Source: Methanocorpusculum vombati (lineage in GTDB: Archaea > Halobacteriota > Methanomicrobia > Methanomicrobiales > Methanocorpusculaceae). Taken from it: a stretch of DNA of 64,000 nucleotides. This document shows, in pieces, positions 27,477 to 36,524 of the stretch. The notes under the pieces are model-generated. The model was given only the letters and a program-made list of their open reading frames with translations. It was not told where the DNA came from and searched no databases. The translations under genes and the position numbers were made by a program. Within the stretch, counting starts at the first letter, position 1; the number at the start of each line of letters is the position of its first letter. The DNA lies in contig NZ_JAPTGC010000009.1 in the NCBI RefSeq assembly GCF_026891935.1, positions 1 through 64,000 of the forward strand, given 5' to 3'.

Positions 27477-28192
27477 GCGTCAACACCCCAGGTGGAAAGG
27501 AAAGACTCGGTGGTTCCGATCATATAGACATAGTCTTCAATGGTCTCGAACTTCTCACCGTTTGCATCCTCAAGGATGACACGGTTCGAAAGAGATGACT
27601 GCTGAATCTGAATCTCAACGATCTTTCCGGTCTTCATCGTGTGCTGACCGCCAATGATGACGGCCATGTTACCGACTGCGAACGGGAAGTGCTGCTGCAC
27701 AACAAATCTGTCATCGCCAGCAAGACCGATAACAAGGGAGTCCTTGCCTTTGTAGGTGTTGTCACCAATGAAGTTTGCTCCACTGGTCAGATTGATCTGC
27801 GTCTTGCCGCCGACAAGAGTTGTCTTGTTTGCGACTTTGACCAGCTGGATCTTTGCTGCATCGGAGGAGATCTCATACTCAGTGTGGCGTCCCTTTGCAT
27901 CGACAAGAATCATGTAATGCTTATCGATCTTCGGGAAGCTGATGATGTCAAAGACATCAATACCGATGTGCTCATCGGTCACCACGTTGCCGTTCAGAAC
28001 AACACTGCGATCGTGAAGGATCTTCTTGACCTCTTTCGTGTTCTGGGCGAGGTGCATGTGGTCGCGAATCCAGATGCCGATCGGAAGAGCGGATGCATCG
28101 TGCGGACCGTGTGCCGGGCTCACGACGTACTTGCTTTCCTTGCGGGCGATCTGCCATGCGTCCGGTGCTGTCATACGTTTTGTACGAGTCAT
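27473..28192 (-). CDS. rps4e: Ribosomal protein eS4
   Basis: This 239-residue small-subunit protein of archaea and eukaryotes has an S4-like RNA-binding domain around 40-100 (LPIGIWIRDHMHLAQNTKEV) and a KOW-like C-terminal part. It shares one base with the end of rpl24. Confidence 0.96.
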   Translation of the reverse strand: MTRTKRMTAPDAWQIARKESKYVVSPAHGPHDASALPIGIWIRDHMHLAQNTKEVKKILHDRSVVLNGNVVTDEHIGIDVFDIISFPKIDKHYMILVDAKGRHTEYEISSDAAKIQLVKVANKTTLVGGKTQINLTSGANFIGDNTYKGKDSLVIGLAGDDRFVVQQHFPFAVGNMAVIIGGQHTMKTGKIVEIQIQQSSLSNRVILEDANGEKFETIEDYVYMIGTTESFLSTWGVDA

Positions 28193-28557
28193 TATGCCTT
28201 CACCTCAAGACGTGCAACGCGCTTTGCGTCCTTCAGATTCAGTTTGGTGATCATCACTTTGGAAGGATCAATCGGTCTTGGAACATCCTCGCCGTTTGCC
28301 TTCTTCACTGCAACACCGTGAACAAGAACCTTAGTGTTTTTCACATCGACCTTGTCAACAACAGCTTCGGTGCCTGCGAACTCGCCGCGGAGCACTTTTA
28401 CGGTGTCACCGGTGACAACACGGAAACTGCGCTTGCCATATTTCTTACGGAGATCATCAGCGAGAGTTGCGTGTAAGAACGCTCCACGAACGTGGATAGG
28501 TGCGTTATACCGGAACTTTCTCTGTTTTCTCGGCTGAATGCTTGCAATACGTGCCAT
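28192..28557 (-). CDS. rpl24: Ribosomal protein uL24
   Basis: This 121-residue large-subunit assembly protein carries a KOW motif (GDTVKVLRGEFAGTEAVVDK) near 51-70. The start at 28555-28557 (MARIASIQPRKQRKFRYNAP) is chosen over the longer frame that runs into rpl14. It is 10 bases after rpl14. Confidence 0.95.
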   Translation of the reverse strand: MARIASIQPRKQRKFRYNAPIHVRGAFLHATLADDLRKKYGKRSFRVVTGDTVKVLRGEFAGTEAVVDKVDVKNTKVLVHGVAVKKANGEDVPRPIDPSKVMITKLNLKDAKRVARLEVKA

Positions 28558-28567
28558 GTTTTTCACC

Positions 28568-28966
28568 TTAGATAATGATCGTTGCCATCGATCCGACCTT
28601 CGGGAACCGCTCTGCAACTTCACGTGCAACCGGTCCCTTGATATCGGTACCACGCGGGTCACCATTATCATTTAAGAGGATCATTGCGTTCTCTTCAAAG
28701 GAAACACGCAGGCCGTTCGGGCGGCGGAACTCCTTCTTCTGACGGACAACAACTGCTTTTACAAGCTTTCTCTTCATATCAGGAGTTCCCTTCTTCACAG
28801 ATACTGTGGCAAGGTCTCCGATACCCATCTTCGGCTGCCGGTTCTTCACACCGTGGTATCCGAAAACGGAAACAATCTGAACAACACGGGCGCCCGTGTT
28901 GTCTGCACAAACCATCTTGGAGCCGGTCTGAAGTGCGCGCGGGATCTTGGACGTTAAGCCTCTCAT
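28568..28966 (-). CDS. rpl14: Ribosomal protein uL14
   Basis: This 132-residue large-subunit protein at the subunit interface has the conserved [20 protein letters not shown] stretch near 20-39 and [14 protein letters not shown] near the end. It overlaps rps17 by four bases. Confidence 0.97.
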   Translation of the reverse strand: MRGLTSKIPRALQTGSKMVCADNTGARVVQIVSVFGYHGVKNRQPKMGIGDLATVSVKKGTPDMKRKLVKAVVVRQKKEFRRPNGLRVSFEENAMILLNDNGDPRGTDIKGPVAREVAERFPKVGSMATIII

Positions 28967-29289
28967 GCCCGGGTCACCTCAACAACAACATAGGAGGTTG
29001 TCTTGTTCAATGGTCTGCACTCTGCAATCTTGACCTCGTCGCCGATTCTGGCGTCGAGGCACGGGGCCATGTGTGCGTGGATCTTGGAACTGCGCTTCTC
29101 ATATCTGTCATATTTCTTGACGAAGTGAAGGTAGTTCCGCTCGACGACAACGGTCCCCTGCATGCGCTCACTCACGACCTTACCGGTAATCACCTGGCCG
29201 CGTACCGGTAAGCTGCCGTGGAATGGGCAGTTTACATCGTCACAGTCCTTCTCTGGGACTGCAACATTTAAGCCGATATTTTTTGCCAT
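28963..29289 (-). CDS. rps17: Ribosomal protein uS17
   Basis: This 108-residue OB-fold protein of the small subunit begins [20 protein letters not shown], with the archaeal segment [20 protein letters not shown]. Unlike its neighbours it is separated from the preceding gene (rnp1) by 79 bases. Confidence 0.96.
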   Translation of the reverse strand: MAKNIGLNVAVPEKDCDDVNCPFHGSLPVRGQVITGKVVSERMQGTVVVERNYLHFVKKYDRYEKRSSKIHAHMAPCLDARIGDEVKIAECRPLNKTTSYVVVEVTRA

Positions 29290-29368
29290 ATTTAACCCTC
29301 ATCTTACGCGCATAGCTCGCACGTCACGCACCCGGTAAACGGGACATAACGGTCTCGCTGCTCTGGGC
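29290..29368 (-). other. 79-base spacer with hairpin inside the ribosomal operon
   Basis: Most junctions in this operon are 0-25 bases, but this one is 79. On the minus strand it holds a small hairpin, CCCG-TTTA-CCGGG, at about 29330-29343. It could be a regulatory or processing site, or a remnant. The aIF1/SUI1 gene seen near rnp1 in some archaea is not present here. Confidence 0.35.
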
Positions 29369-29638
29369 TTACGCCCTCGCTTTAACACGTCGCGCTGGAG
29401 AAACAGACAAGCCTGAGCAGTCTATTACAACTTCAACACTATCCGGGAGGGTTACCCGGAGTAACATATATTGTTTCTCCAAGCACTTAATCCCATTCCC
29501 TGACCGGAGGGAAAGAGTGTTTTTGGTTTCATCGACGATGAAACCACACATTCCCTCCTGTGTTTTGTTGCGTGACCGCACCACAACCGCATATAATCCA
29601 ATCAGCTCATGCTGCAGGATCGATTGTGGTGTGATCAT
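29369..29638 (-). CDS. rnp1: RNase P protein component 1 (Rpp29/Pop4 homologue)
   Basis: This 89-residue Sm-like protein is a subunit of archaeal ribonuclease P, which removes tRNA 5' leaders. It starts MITPQSILQHELIGLYAVVV, with the typical GMCGFIVDETKNTL segment. Its position between rpl29 and rps17 is conserved across Euryarchaeota. Confidence 0.93.
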   Translation of the reverse strand: MITPQSILQHELIGLYAVVVRSRNKTQEGMCGFIVDETKNTLSLRSGNGIKCLEKQYMLLRVTLPDSVEVVIDCSGLSVSPARRVKARA

Positions 29639-29646
29639 AAGACAAC

Positions 29647-29847
29647 TTATGCCTGACGCTTGGTCTGTTCAGTCTTAATGCGTGCGATAGTTCTGCGAAC
29701 TTCCCGGATCTTTCCGGGGTTTTCCGGTGCACCACCGGCGCTGACTTTTCCGTACTGCTGAATTAACTCATTCCTGAGTTTCTGCTCGTTTTCTACAAGC
29801 TCAGCATCGGAAAACTGGGCGACTTCCTTTGCTCTGAAGATTGCCAT
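29647..29847 (-). CDS. rpl29: Ribosomal protein uL29
   Basis: This 66-residue two-helix large-subunit protein near the exit tunnel starts MAIFRAKEVAQFSDAELVE and ends with REVRRTIARIKTEQ. It is 5 bases after rps3 and 8 before rnp1. Confidence 0.95.
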   Translation of the reverse strand: MAIFRAKEVAQFSDAELVENEQKLRNELIQQYGKVSAGGAPENPGKIREVRRTIARIKTEQTKRQA

Positions 29848-29852
29848 GATGT

Positions 29853-30554
29853 TCAGGCCTCCTCGTGGAACTCAGGTTCAAGTTCCGGCTCGCTTGCAAG
29901 TTCTGCATCGAACTCTTCAAACACATCAGCCTCAACAACCTGTGCCGGAGCCGGATTTGCATCGGGACGGATCTCAAAGTGATCCGGAAGAACTGCTCCA
30001 GGAGGAACGATTTTTACCTGGACACCAATGATACCGAGCTTCTTGACAGCGGTTGCATAACCGCTCTCAACGATGGACTCGGCCGGTTCACCGGAGTGTT
30101 TGATGTAGCCTTCAACGAACTTCTGCACACGTGCACGGGCACCGGTCAGCTTACCTGCGATGATAACTTCACAGCCAAGTGCGCCGGAGTCCATAACACG
30201 GCGGATAACGGAGGAACCTGCCTTCCGGAAGTACCATCCGCGTTCCAGTGCATTTGCAAGGCGCTCTGCCATGATCTGGGCGTTCAGGTTTGGATTTCCA
30301 ACCTGCTGAACCTCAACCTGCGGAGAGTCGATACCATAGATCGAAGTCAGGTCGGACGTGATCTGGCGAACCAGTCTGCCGCCCTTACCGATGACAATAC
30401 CGGGCTTCTCTGCAAAGATCGTAACCTGCGTACCGACCGGGGTGCGGACAATGTCCATACCGCCGTATCCGGCACGCTTGAGTTCCTTGTTAAGGTACTG
30501 CTCGACACGGACCTTGCGGACACCGTCGGCAACGAACTTCTTCTCGATAGTCAT
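29853..30554 (-). CDS. rps3: Ribosomal protein uS3
   Basis: This 233-residue small-subunit protein at the mRNA entry site has an N-terminal KH domain with GIVIGKGGRLVRQI near 54-67 and a C-terminal S3 domain. A strongly acidic tail (about 205-233, rich in E with scattered D and L) extends beyond the core, a common archaeal feature. It is 2 bases after rpl22. Confidence 0.96.
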   Translation of the reverse strand: MTIEKKFVADGVRKVRVEQYLNKELKRAGYGGMDIVRTPVGTQVTIFAEKPGIVIGKGGRLVRQITSDLTSIYGIDSPQVEVQQVGNPNLNAQIMAERLANALERGWYFRKAGSSVIRRVMDSGALGCEVIIAGKLTGARARVQKFVEGYIKHSGEPAESIVESGYATAVKKLGIIGVQVKIVPPGAVLPDHFEIRPDANPAPAQVVEADVFEEFDAELASEPELEPEFHEEA

Positions 30555-30556
30555 AC

Positions 30557-31030
30557 TTACTGCACCTCACGGAGGATTAACTCAATGTTCACGGTATCTC
30601 TGTGCTTGGGGGTTGCTCTGCCCATTGCACGGGGGAAGATTGCCTTCATGCACCGGCCTTTGTTTGCTGCGGCGTGGACGATAACCATCTTTTCCGGAGC
30701 AAGACCTGCGTACTCGGCATTCTTCTGTGCGGAACGGATTAACCGGATATACTCTGCGGCTGCCTTGACCGGATATCTTCCGGCTGCAGTGCCGAAGGTC
30801 TTGCCGTTTAAGCTCTTCTGGTGACCAACGTTTCTTGCATAGCGGTGGAACGGAACTGCTCTCTTCAGATCAATAACCTGTTCAAGGTATGCAACTGCGT
30901 CGTCTGCCATCATGTTACGGACGAGGTGGGCAATCTCCACTGCGTGCTTCGGAGAGCATCCAAGCTCGTTAGCCTTTGCACGGGCGATGTTGTCGCCGGT
31001 AAGTTTGTTACTGTATTCTGTTCTTGCCAT
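30557..31030 (-). CDS. rpl22: Ribosomal protein uL22
   Basis: This 157-residue large-subunit protein lines the peptide exit tunnel. It has GRYPVKAAAEYIRLI and the tunnel-loop segment with KGRCMKAIFPRAMGRATP. A GTG at 31037-31039 is possible, but the ATG at 31028-31030 is preferred: AAGTGAT, matching the 16S rRNA end, lies at the right distance upstream and the protein starts MARTEYSNKL. Confidence 0.95.
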   Translation of the reverse strand: MARTEYSNKLTGDNIARAKANELGCSPKHAVEIAHLVRNMMADDAVAYLEQVIDLKRAVPFHRYARNVGHQKSLNGKTFGTAAGRYPVKAAAEYIRLIRSAQKNAEYAGLAPEKMVIVHAAANKGRCMKAIFPRAMGRATPKHRDTVNIELILREVQ

Positions 31031-31035
31031 GACAA

Positions 31036-31446
31036 TCACTTCAACGGGACATACTTACTCGACCTAGTTGCACCAATACCGGCGCTACCGTGGCTGACCT
31101 TCTTGCGGGTAAGAGCGAACTCACCAAAGTAGTGGAACACGCCCTCAACCGGGATTTCAACGTTCACGAACTCTTTTCCGGAGTAGATGGCAACATTCTT
31201 GCCAACCATTTCCGGAAGGATGATCATTGAGCGGATATGGGTTCTCACACCGTCACCGGCTGCGATCTTCGCGCGAACATCCTCTTCATCGCGGGTAAAT
31301 CCGCGAAGAACCTTACGGCGTGCTGCTGACGGCATAATCGGAAGAAGCTCTTCCATGGACATGGCTTTGAGCTGCTCGATGTTGTAGCCGTGGTAGGTAT
31401 ACTCCTCTCGCCGCTTTGGCATTCTCTTAGTAGTTTTCTTTGCCAT
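31036..31446 (-). CDS. rps19: Ribosomal protein uS19
   Basis: This 136-residue small-subunit head protein has an archaeal N-terminal extension (MAKKTTKRMPKRREEYTYHG), the DMIILPEMVGKNVAIYSGKE-type core (here SMIILPEMVGKNVAIYSGKE) and LTRKKVSHGSAGIGATRSSK near the end. Confidence 0.96.
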   Translation of the reverse strand: MAKKTTKRMPKRREEYTYHGYNIEQLKAMSMEELLPIMPSAARRKVLRGFTRDEEDVRAKIAAGDGVRTHIRSMIILPEMVGKNVAIYSGKEFVNVEIPVEGVFHYFGEFALTRKKVSHGSAGIGATRSSKYVPLK

Positions 31447-31452
31447 TTACGT

Positions 31453-32163
31453 TCACCTCCGGCATCCGGTTCTCCGTGCTGCGACATGTCCGACTTTCTT
31501 ACCGGCCGGGGTTCCGCGTGCAACGGTCTTTGGCTTACCTGGGTGCTGGTGTCCTCCACCACCGAACGGGTGGTCGATAACGTTCATAGCGACACCGCGA
31601 ACACGCGGCCAGCGGGTTGCCGAGGTCTTCATCTTGTGATACTGTTTACCTGCTTTCAGGACCGGTTTGTCTCCGCGTCCTCCACCGGCTACGAGGCCGA
31701 TGGTTGCAAGACAGTGCTCGTGGAACCACTTCGGTTTACCGGACGGCATGCGGACGCCGACTTTACCCTCGGATTTACCGATGACAATAGCCTGAACGCC
31801 GCTTGCACGGACGAACTTGCCGCCGTCTCCCGGGCGGGCCTCAATATTGCAGACGGCCATACCGGTCGGGATTGCTGCAAGCGGAAGGGTGTTACCGTTC
31901 TCGATCTTTGCCTCAGGTCCCCATGCAATTTCATGGCCAACACCGACGCCCTCGGTGATGAGTACGTACTCCTTTTTGCCGTTGATCTTTACCACTGCAA
32001 TCGGAGTGTGGCGTGCTGGGTCGTGTTCAATGTCAACAACGGTTGCGGTGACAGTTTCGGTAAAAGAACCGAAGTGTTTCAGCTCTGCCTTATACTGGTG
32101 CGACGGGGCGCGGTAGGTTGAACCTCCCTTTCCACGTGCCTGTGTACTGATTCTGTGTCCCAT
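31453..32163 (-). CDS. rpl2: Ribosomal protein uL2
   Basis: This 236-residue protein is essential for subunit association and peptidyl transferase activity. It starts MGHRISTQARGKGGSTYRAP and carries the conserved RGVAMNVIDHPFGGGGHQHP segment near the C-terminus with the His needed for activity. Confidence 0.97.
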   Translation of the reverse strand: MGHRISTQARGKGGSTYRAPSHQYKAELKHFGSFTETVTATVVDIEHDPARHTPIAVVKINGKKEYVLITEGVGVGHEIAWGPEAKIENGNTLPLAAIPTGMAVCNIEARPGDGGKFVRASGVQAIVIGKSEGKVGVRMPSGKPKWFHEHCLATIGLVAGGGRGDKPVLKAGKQYHKMKTSATRWPRVRGVAMNVIDHPFGGGGHQHPGKPKTVARGTPAGKKVGHVAARRTGCRR

Positions 32164-32174
32164 GTTGACTCACC

Positions 32175-32423
32175 TTACACAATTCCCAGCTGAGAGAGAA
32201 TCTCTTCAGCAGCGTTCTTCTCTTCGAAGGTAATGATTGCCTTCTTGGCTCCCTTGGTGGTCATCATGGTGCTGATGGATGCGACCTTCTTACCGAAGTT
32301 CTTCTCCATGGCGGCCTTGACGGATGCCTTGGTTGCGTCCTTTCTTACGATGAAGGAAAGCTGATTGGCATTTTCCAGGAGAACCATTGCCTTTTCTGTA
32401 ACAAGCGGGTGTGCGAGTGCCAT
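32175..32423 (-). CDS. rpl23: Ribosomal protein uL23
   Basis: This 82-residue protein at the tunnel exit binds the signal recognition particle and SecY. It starts MALAHPLVTEKAMVLLENAN and contains VRKDATKASVKAAMEKNFGK. It is 3 bases after rpl4. Confidence 0.96.
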   Translation of the reverse strand: MALAHPLVTEKAMVLLENANQLSFIVRKDATKASVKAAMEKNFGKKVASISTMMTTKGAKKAIITFEEKNAAEEILSQLGIV

Positions 32424-32426
32424 CGT

Positions 32427-33173
32427 TTATGCCTCCCCGAGCTTCTTGACAGCGGCCTCAGTCCAGACAGTAAGTCTGCCTGCGTGAGTTCCGGGTGCCA
32501 GAACATTTGCGTTCAGAGAAGTGACCGGCATGACATCGACACCTGCAAGGTTTGCACCGGCGGTAAAACCGGGAACTGCGGTGACGATTAAGACGGACTT
32601 TGCCTGCTTGTACTTGCGTCCGCGTGTCTTTCCGCGGCCTGCACGGATTGCACGGGAGTTCTTTGCACGCTCAAGGTCTGCACCAAGTCCGAGGGCGATT
32701 AATGCCTTCTTGACTTCTGCGGTCTTTGCGAGTGCTTCAAATGCATCCTCAACAACAATTGCTGCGTCGCCTTCGAATTTGTGACCGCGGGCGGTAACGA
32801 GTTCGGTGTTGACGGTTGCTGCAATTGCAGAGCGGATTGCCTTTGCCTTCTCTTTCTTGTTGATCTTCTCAACAAGGATCTTTTCGACTTTGGGTGCGTG
32901 TGCCGGGTGACCGCCTTTGGTCTGCGGAACTTTTGCACCGCGGGATCCGTTCTTGATACGCGGAATCTTTGATTCGCCGCGCTTGGAACCCCAGCCCTCT
33001 GCAGAGGTCCTCATACCTGCATACGGGTTTGCACCGTACGGCTGGTACTGCTCGCTCTGGAATGCGAGGACAGCTCTCTTGATGAGGTCCGGACGGAACT
33101 CTTCGTTGAAGACTGCCGGAAGCTCGATCTCGTGGAGAACTAAACCGTTAATTGCTTTTACATTTGCTTTCAT
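32427..33173 (-). CDS. rpl4: Ribosomal protein uL4
   Basis: This 248-residue tunnel protein has the segment YGANPYAGMRTSAEGWGSKR in its extended loop and an archaeal-type globular domain with NSRAIRAGRGKTRGRKYKQA. It is 8 bases after rpl3. Confidence 0.96.
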   Translation of the reverse strand: MKANVKAINGLVLHEIELPAVFNEEFRPDLIKRAVLAFQSEQYQPYGANPYAGMRTSAEGWGSKRGESKIPRIKNGSRGAKVPQTKGGHPAHAPKVEKILVEKINKKEKAKAIRSAIAATVNTELVTARGHKFEGDAAIVVEDAFEALAKTAEVKKALIALGLGADLERAKNSRAIRAGRGKTRGRKYKQAKSVLIVTAVPGFTAGANLAGVDVMPVTSLNANVLAPGTHAGRLTVWTEAAVKKLGEA

Positions 33174-33181
33174 CGGTCAGG

Positions 33182-34186
33182 TCACCCCTGCTTGCTCTGG
33201 AGACTCACAAACTCAACAACAGGAGTCTGGATGGTCTTCTGTTCACCCATGCGGGTTGCGGGACGAATACGAATCAGGCGTTTTGCCGGACCCGGAATGG
33301 AACCTTTAATCAGGACGTAGTTTCCGCGGACAAGACCGTAGTGGAGGAATCCACCTGCGGGGTTGATGTCGTCAGGGTTGTCACCGAGTTTAATGATTCT
33401 CTTGTTGAACTCCGTGCGCTGCTGGAATCCCATCTGACCGGGCATCGGAACCTGCCAGCGAACGTGGTGCGGAGTCCACGGACCAAGAGTACCAATGTGC
33501 CGTACTTTCTTGGTTCTTGCGTGTTTTCTCTTTCTGAGGCAGATACCGAATCTTTTGACAGCTCCCTGGAATCCCTTTCCTTTGGTGATTCCGGTAATGT
33601 CAGCAAACTGACCCTCGGAGAGAATGGAGTTCATCTCAACGCTGGTGCCAAGAAGAGAAAGTGCATAGTCAAAGCGTTCCTGTGCGCTGCCGCCGGCAAC
33701 ACGGATTTCCATTAAATCAGGAACCTTTTTCGGGACACCGGTGATAGTATCCGGCTGGGTGTACATCAGAACCATAACTTCGACAACATCGGCCATCGCA
33801 GCGTTGATTTTTTCAGTTGCTGCAGCGGCGTTGTGTGCCTTTGCTTTGGTGATTCTACCGGAAAGTGCGGCAACATCCTCAGACCAGACTTCGGTAAGCG
33901 GGTGTTTGCCGTAGGTGTCTTTGACATAGACGCGGATTGCGGCAACTTTCATTGCCGGGATCTCGATGACGGTCACCGGGACCATAATTTCCTTGCCTTC
34001 TGTCGGGCTCTTTTTGTGATCGTCAATCATAATGACGTGGGTCATGCCGGCCTTGTAGCCTGCAAATCCCTGAAGCGTGGGCTGCCCGTTATACTCCGGC
34101 CAGGATTGGTACTTTGGTACAATACTCTTGGCCCTCTTGCGAGGATAGTATGCGAGGGAACCGGCACGCGGTCTCACAGTTCTCAT
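33182..34186 (-). CDS. rpl3: Ribosomal protein uL3
   Basis: This 334-residue protein opens the ribosomal superoperon. It starts [20 protein letters not shown], has [19 protein letters not shown] at about 200-218, and [20 protein letters not shown] near 255-274, all typical of archaeal uL3. A TATA box lies 72 bases upstream of the start. Confidence 0.97.
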   Translation of the reverse strand: MRTVRPRAGSLAYYPRKRAKSIVPKYQSWPEYNGQPTLQGFAGYKAGMTHVIMIDDHKKSPTEGKEIMVPVTVIEIPAMKVAAIRVYVKDTYGKHPLTEVWSEDVAALSGRITKAKAHNAAAATEKINAAMADVVEVMVLMYTQPDTITGVPKKVPDLMEIRVAGGSAQERFDYALSLLGTSVEMNSILSEGQFADITGITKGKGFQGAVKRFGICLRKRKHARTKKVRHIGTLGPWTPHHVRWQVPMPGQMGFQQRTEFNKRIIKLGDNPDDINPAGGFLHYGLVRGNYVLIKGSIPGPAKRLIRIRPATRMGEQKTIQTPVVEFVSLQSKQG

Positions 34187-34257
34187 GTGTTAATCAGTCC
34201 TTAATACTGTAGTCATTTCATTCCCGCGGGAACGAAAGACGTCTGCTGTGGTTGTCA

Positions 34258-34265
34258 ATTATAAA
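34258..34265 (-). promoter_or_regulatory. TATA box of the rpl3-secY superoperon
   Basis: The minus strand reads TTTATAAT, a strong archaeal box A. Transcription would start about 25 bases downstream, leaving a leader of about 45 bases before rpl3. The leader contains a C-C-G-C-G-G palindrome at about 34222-34233. Confidence 0.6.
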
Positions 34266-34760
34266 CAACCGTTCTTTCACCATTAGCCTGCGATGTTACA
34301 GATCGCCTTCGACCATGGGACGTACATTCTTGTGTCGGTCTCAGCTTTCTGTGCAGATGCACAGATGCTTAGAAGACGGAAAGACGGGTAGCAATTGATC
34401 CATTAGGATATCCGCATGAACGACAACGTCTTGTCTGTTCTTGTGGTTTATGCCCGAATGACGCATGTAGTATGCGCGCCGCACGGTTGCGGCTTCCAAG
34501 TCTCACGTAAGAGAACCTGACAGTTCACGCGCTCTTTGGTTTTCACAAAGAATGGGCTCGTCCTGCTGACGTTCGCCCGGCGCGCTTCATCAGACCTATT
34601 GAGGTCTTAATCCTTTACGGGATCATTCCCGCGAAAGGGTTACACGATAATGAAAACAACGGCAGAATCTGCGTGCTTTCAAACCAACTGGATATCCACG
34701 ATACACAGCAGCTATGCTGATATCAGCCTATAAAGGCTTCAATATTATTGGAGGAGTGAG
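34266..34760. ncRNA. Structured non-coding stretch, candidate RNA gene of unknown class
   Basis: About 490 bases contain no credible reading frame but many short stems. Examples are 16 bases at about 34334-34349 that read the same on both strands (CTGTGCAG and its complement), GCCGC/GCGGC arms near 34479-34494, CTTTG/CAAAG arms near 34540-34556, and AGACCT/AGGTCT arms at about 34593-34608. A TATA-like TTTATAGG on the minus strand at 34727-34734 could drive a transcript of about 400 bases. The signatures of RNase P RNA, SRP RNA and rRNA were looked for and not found, so the class stays open. Confidence 0.35.
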
Positions 34761-34805
34761 ATAATAAAGGTAATGGGGAGAATGAGCGACAAAAAATAAG
34801 AGAGG

Positions 34806-35210
34806 TTATCCAAAGTAGAGATCGCCGTCAGTGTTGAGATATACCCGGATGTCTTCTCTGACATGCCGGCCTTTGATTTTTTCAGGCATGTAGGAGCTGA
34901 TGCGGTTGATTAAGGAGATGCTGTCATACCGGATTTTTATGTTCAGAGGGGCTGCTGCCTGATAGATGAGATGCGGAGCCTCCATGAGATCGGTACCTGC
35001 GGCAAGGACACAAAGGTCTGCAGCATCGAGAGTGTAGAGAAATTCGAGGGTTTCTTTGGCACGCCGGATATTTTCGTTGGCAGATTTTTCGATAGTACAG
35101 ATGTTTGCTTTTGATGTCCCGAGACGATCGGCGATCTGCTGCTGGGTCATTCCTTGCTTGCGATATCTGATAACTTCCTTCTGACGATCGGTAAGGAGAG
35201 TATCTTTCAT
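34806..35210 (-). CDS. tfx: Tfx family DNA-binding regulator
   Basis: This 134-residue protein has an N-terminal helix-turn-helix (LTDRQKEVIRYRKQGMTQQQ through GTSKANICTIEKSA, about residues 6-44) and a C-terminal domain typical of Tfx. In Methanothermobacter, Tfx was described as binding near the fmdECB operon for molybdenum formylmethanofuran dehydrogenase. Here its neighbours are mtd, transcribed divergently, and the ribosomal superoperon. The frame runs up to 35243; the ATG at 35208-35210 (MKDTLLTDRQ) is the family start. A TTTATAG element upstream at about 35238-35244 suggests a nearly leaderless transcript. Confidence 0.88.
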   Translation of the reverse strand: MKDTLLTDRQKEVIRYRKQGMTQQQIADRLGTSKANICTIEKSANENIRRAKETLEFLYTLDAADLCVLAAGTDLMEAPHLIYQAAAPLNIKIRYDSISLINRISSYMPEKIKGRHVREDIRVYLNTDGDLYFG

Positions 35211-35578
35211 GGTTATTAATATAAGTCTGTTAACTATAAACATATTTGGTTAAAGTAGTGTACTTTTCCGGGACAGAAATGAGTCGACCAAATACGTCCG
35301 GGAAATTTGTCTCACGCTTTACGCGCATGAATCTGCAGAGATTTTGCTAGATTTTTTGGCAAGACAAATAAAGAATCTAAGAAATGTGTCTCGTATGAGT
35401 CTGTGAACTGAATATTCCTGATTGGGATTCATTCTGATATATCCAGATTTGAGGAGGTTTTCCTATAATCTCAAATATATCACCGTATTTTCGGGATCGG
35501 TACTATCAATTCACAAACCTTATATTGGTTCTCGTCGATAATCTGATGTTCTCATTGAAAATGAGAGGTGTAATAAAT
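35211..35578. promoter_or_regulatory. Divergent tfx/mtd control region
   Basis: This 368-base region separates tfx (-) from mtd (+). A TATA element TTATATTG at 35520-35527 lies about 52 bases before the mtd start, giving a leader of about 30 bases with the ribosome binding site GAGAGGTG. Several GTCTC/GAGAC-like half sites occur between 35270 and 35400. They could be regulator sites, but no exact palindrome stands out. Confidence 0.45.
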
Positions 35579-36421
35579 ATGGTAGTTAAGGTAGGAGTTG
35601 CAAAGCTCGGTAACATCGCATCCGGTGTTATGGCAGAGCTTCTTTTAGATGAGCGTGCAGACCGTGAAGACATGATGACCTTCATGGCAACCTCTGGAAC
35701 GAAACTGCAGAAGGAAGATGTTGACCGTGTCGTCACCAACCTGAAAGCATGGCAGCCGGACTTCGCAATTGTCGTATCCCCGAACGGAGTTCTCGAGGGA
35801 CCGACCGGTGCACGTGAGGACCTTGCAGCAGCAGGTATCCCCACAATCGTCATTACTGATGATGTAACCACCAAGAAAGAGCAGTTTGCAGCACTGAAGG
35901 AGTCCAAGTTCGGATACATCATTGTGAAGGCAGATTCCATGATTGGTGCACGCCGTGAGTTCCTCGACCCGATTGAGATGGCAGACTACAACGGCAACCT
36001 TGTAAAAGTTCTCGCAGTTACCGGTGCATTCCGCAAGCTCCAGACCGAGCTTGACAAAGTCATTGACCAGGTAAAGGCAGGAAAGAAGGGCGACGAGATC
36101 GTTCTCCCGAAGATTGTCCTGAACTCTGACAACTCCACCAAGGGTGAGTTCAACAACCCCTATGCACTTGCAAAGGCACGGGCAGCATACGAAGTTGCAC
36201 AGGCTGTTGCAGGCGTCAATGTGAAGGGCTGTTTCATGACCAAAGAGTGGACAGACTATGTCCCAATCGTTGCATCTGCACATGAAATGATGCGTGTTGC
36301 AGCAATGCTCTGCGATGAGGCACGTGAGCTTGAGAAGGCAGGCGACTCTGTCATCCGCAAGCCGCACAAGAAGACCGGTGAGATCGTCTCCAAGGTCGCT
36401 CTTATCAGCAAGCCTGAGTAA
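35579..36421 (+). CDS. mtd: F420-dependent methylene-H4MPT dehydrogenase
   Basis: This 280-residue protein reversibly reduces methenyl-H4MPT to methylene-H4MPT with reduced F420, a central step of CO2 reduction to methane. It starts [20 protein letters not shown] and includes [20 protein letters not shown] and [19 protein letters not shown], all typical of Mtd. The frame is open from 35525; the ATG at 35579 has GAGGTG upstream. A T-rich terminator follows at 36439-36455. Confidence 0.98.
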   Translation: MVVKVGVAKLGNIASGVMAELLLDERADREDMMTFMATSGTKLQKEDVDRVVTNLKAWQPDFAIVVSPNGVLEGPTGAREDLAAAGIPTIVITDDVTTKKEQFAALKESKFGYIIVKADSMIGARREFLDPIEMADYNGNLVKVLAVTGAFRKLQTELDKVIDQVKAGKKGDEIVLPKIVLNSDNSTKGEFNNPYALAKARAAYEVAQAVAGVNVKGCFMTKEWTDYVPIVASAHEMMRVAAMLCDEARELEKAGDSVIRKPHKKTGEIVSKVALISKPE

Positions 36422-36438
36422 GTATATTCAGGAAAAAT

Positions 36439-36455
36439 ATTTTTTTTCTTTTTTG
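36439..36455 (+). terminator. T-run terminator of mtd
   Basis: Runs of eight and six T separated by one C lie 18-33 bases after the mtd stop, directly before the S-layer gene remnant. Confidence 0.55.
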
Positions 36456-36524
36456 ATGTTCGGCGCATTCATTGCACTCGCAGGACTTGGTGCAGTCGCA
36501 CTTCTCGTACTCCGCCGCAACTAA
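36456..36524 (+). pseudogene. Remnant of an S-layer gene: last 21 codons
   Basis: This segment encodes M-F-G-A-F-I-A-L-A-G-L-G-A followed by V-A-L-L-V-L-R-R-N and stop. That is the membrane anchor and basic tail shared by the three large S-layer proteins here. The first codons are missing, including the PG of PGF, and no promoter or signal peptide precedes it. The following 3' hairpin region also matches that of the S-layer genes. It is a broken copy, most likely left by deletion or recombination of a fourth S-layer gene. Confidence 0.8.

Noticed and set aside
34266-34760. RNase P RNA or SRP RNA
   Set aside because: The GAGGAAAGTCC-like and ACAGAA-type RNase P signatures and the SRP helix 8 GGAA/AGCAGC pattern were looked for on both strands and not found.
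36294-36524. Genuine 76-residue gene ending in the S-layer anchor
   Set aside because: Its first part is an out-of-frame reading of mtd. Only the last 21 codons match S-layer proteins, so a remnant is the better explanation.
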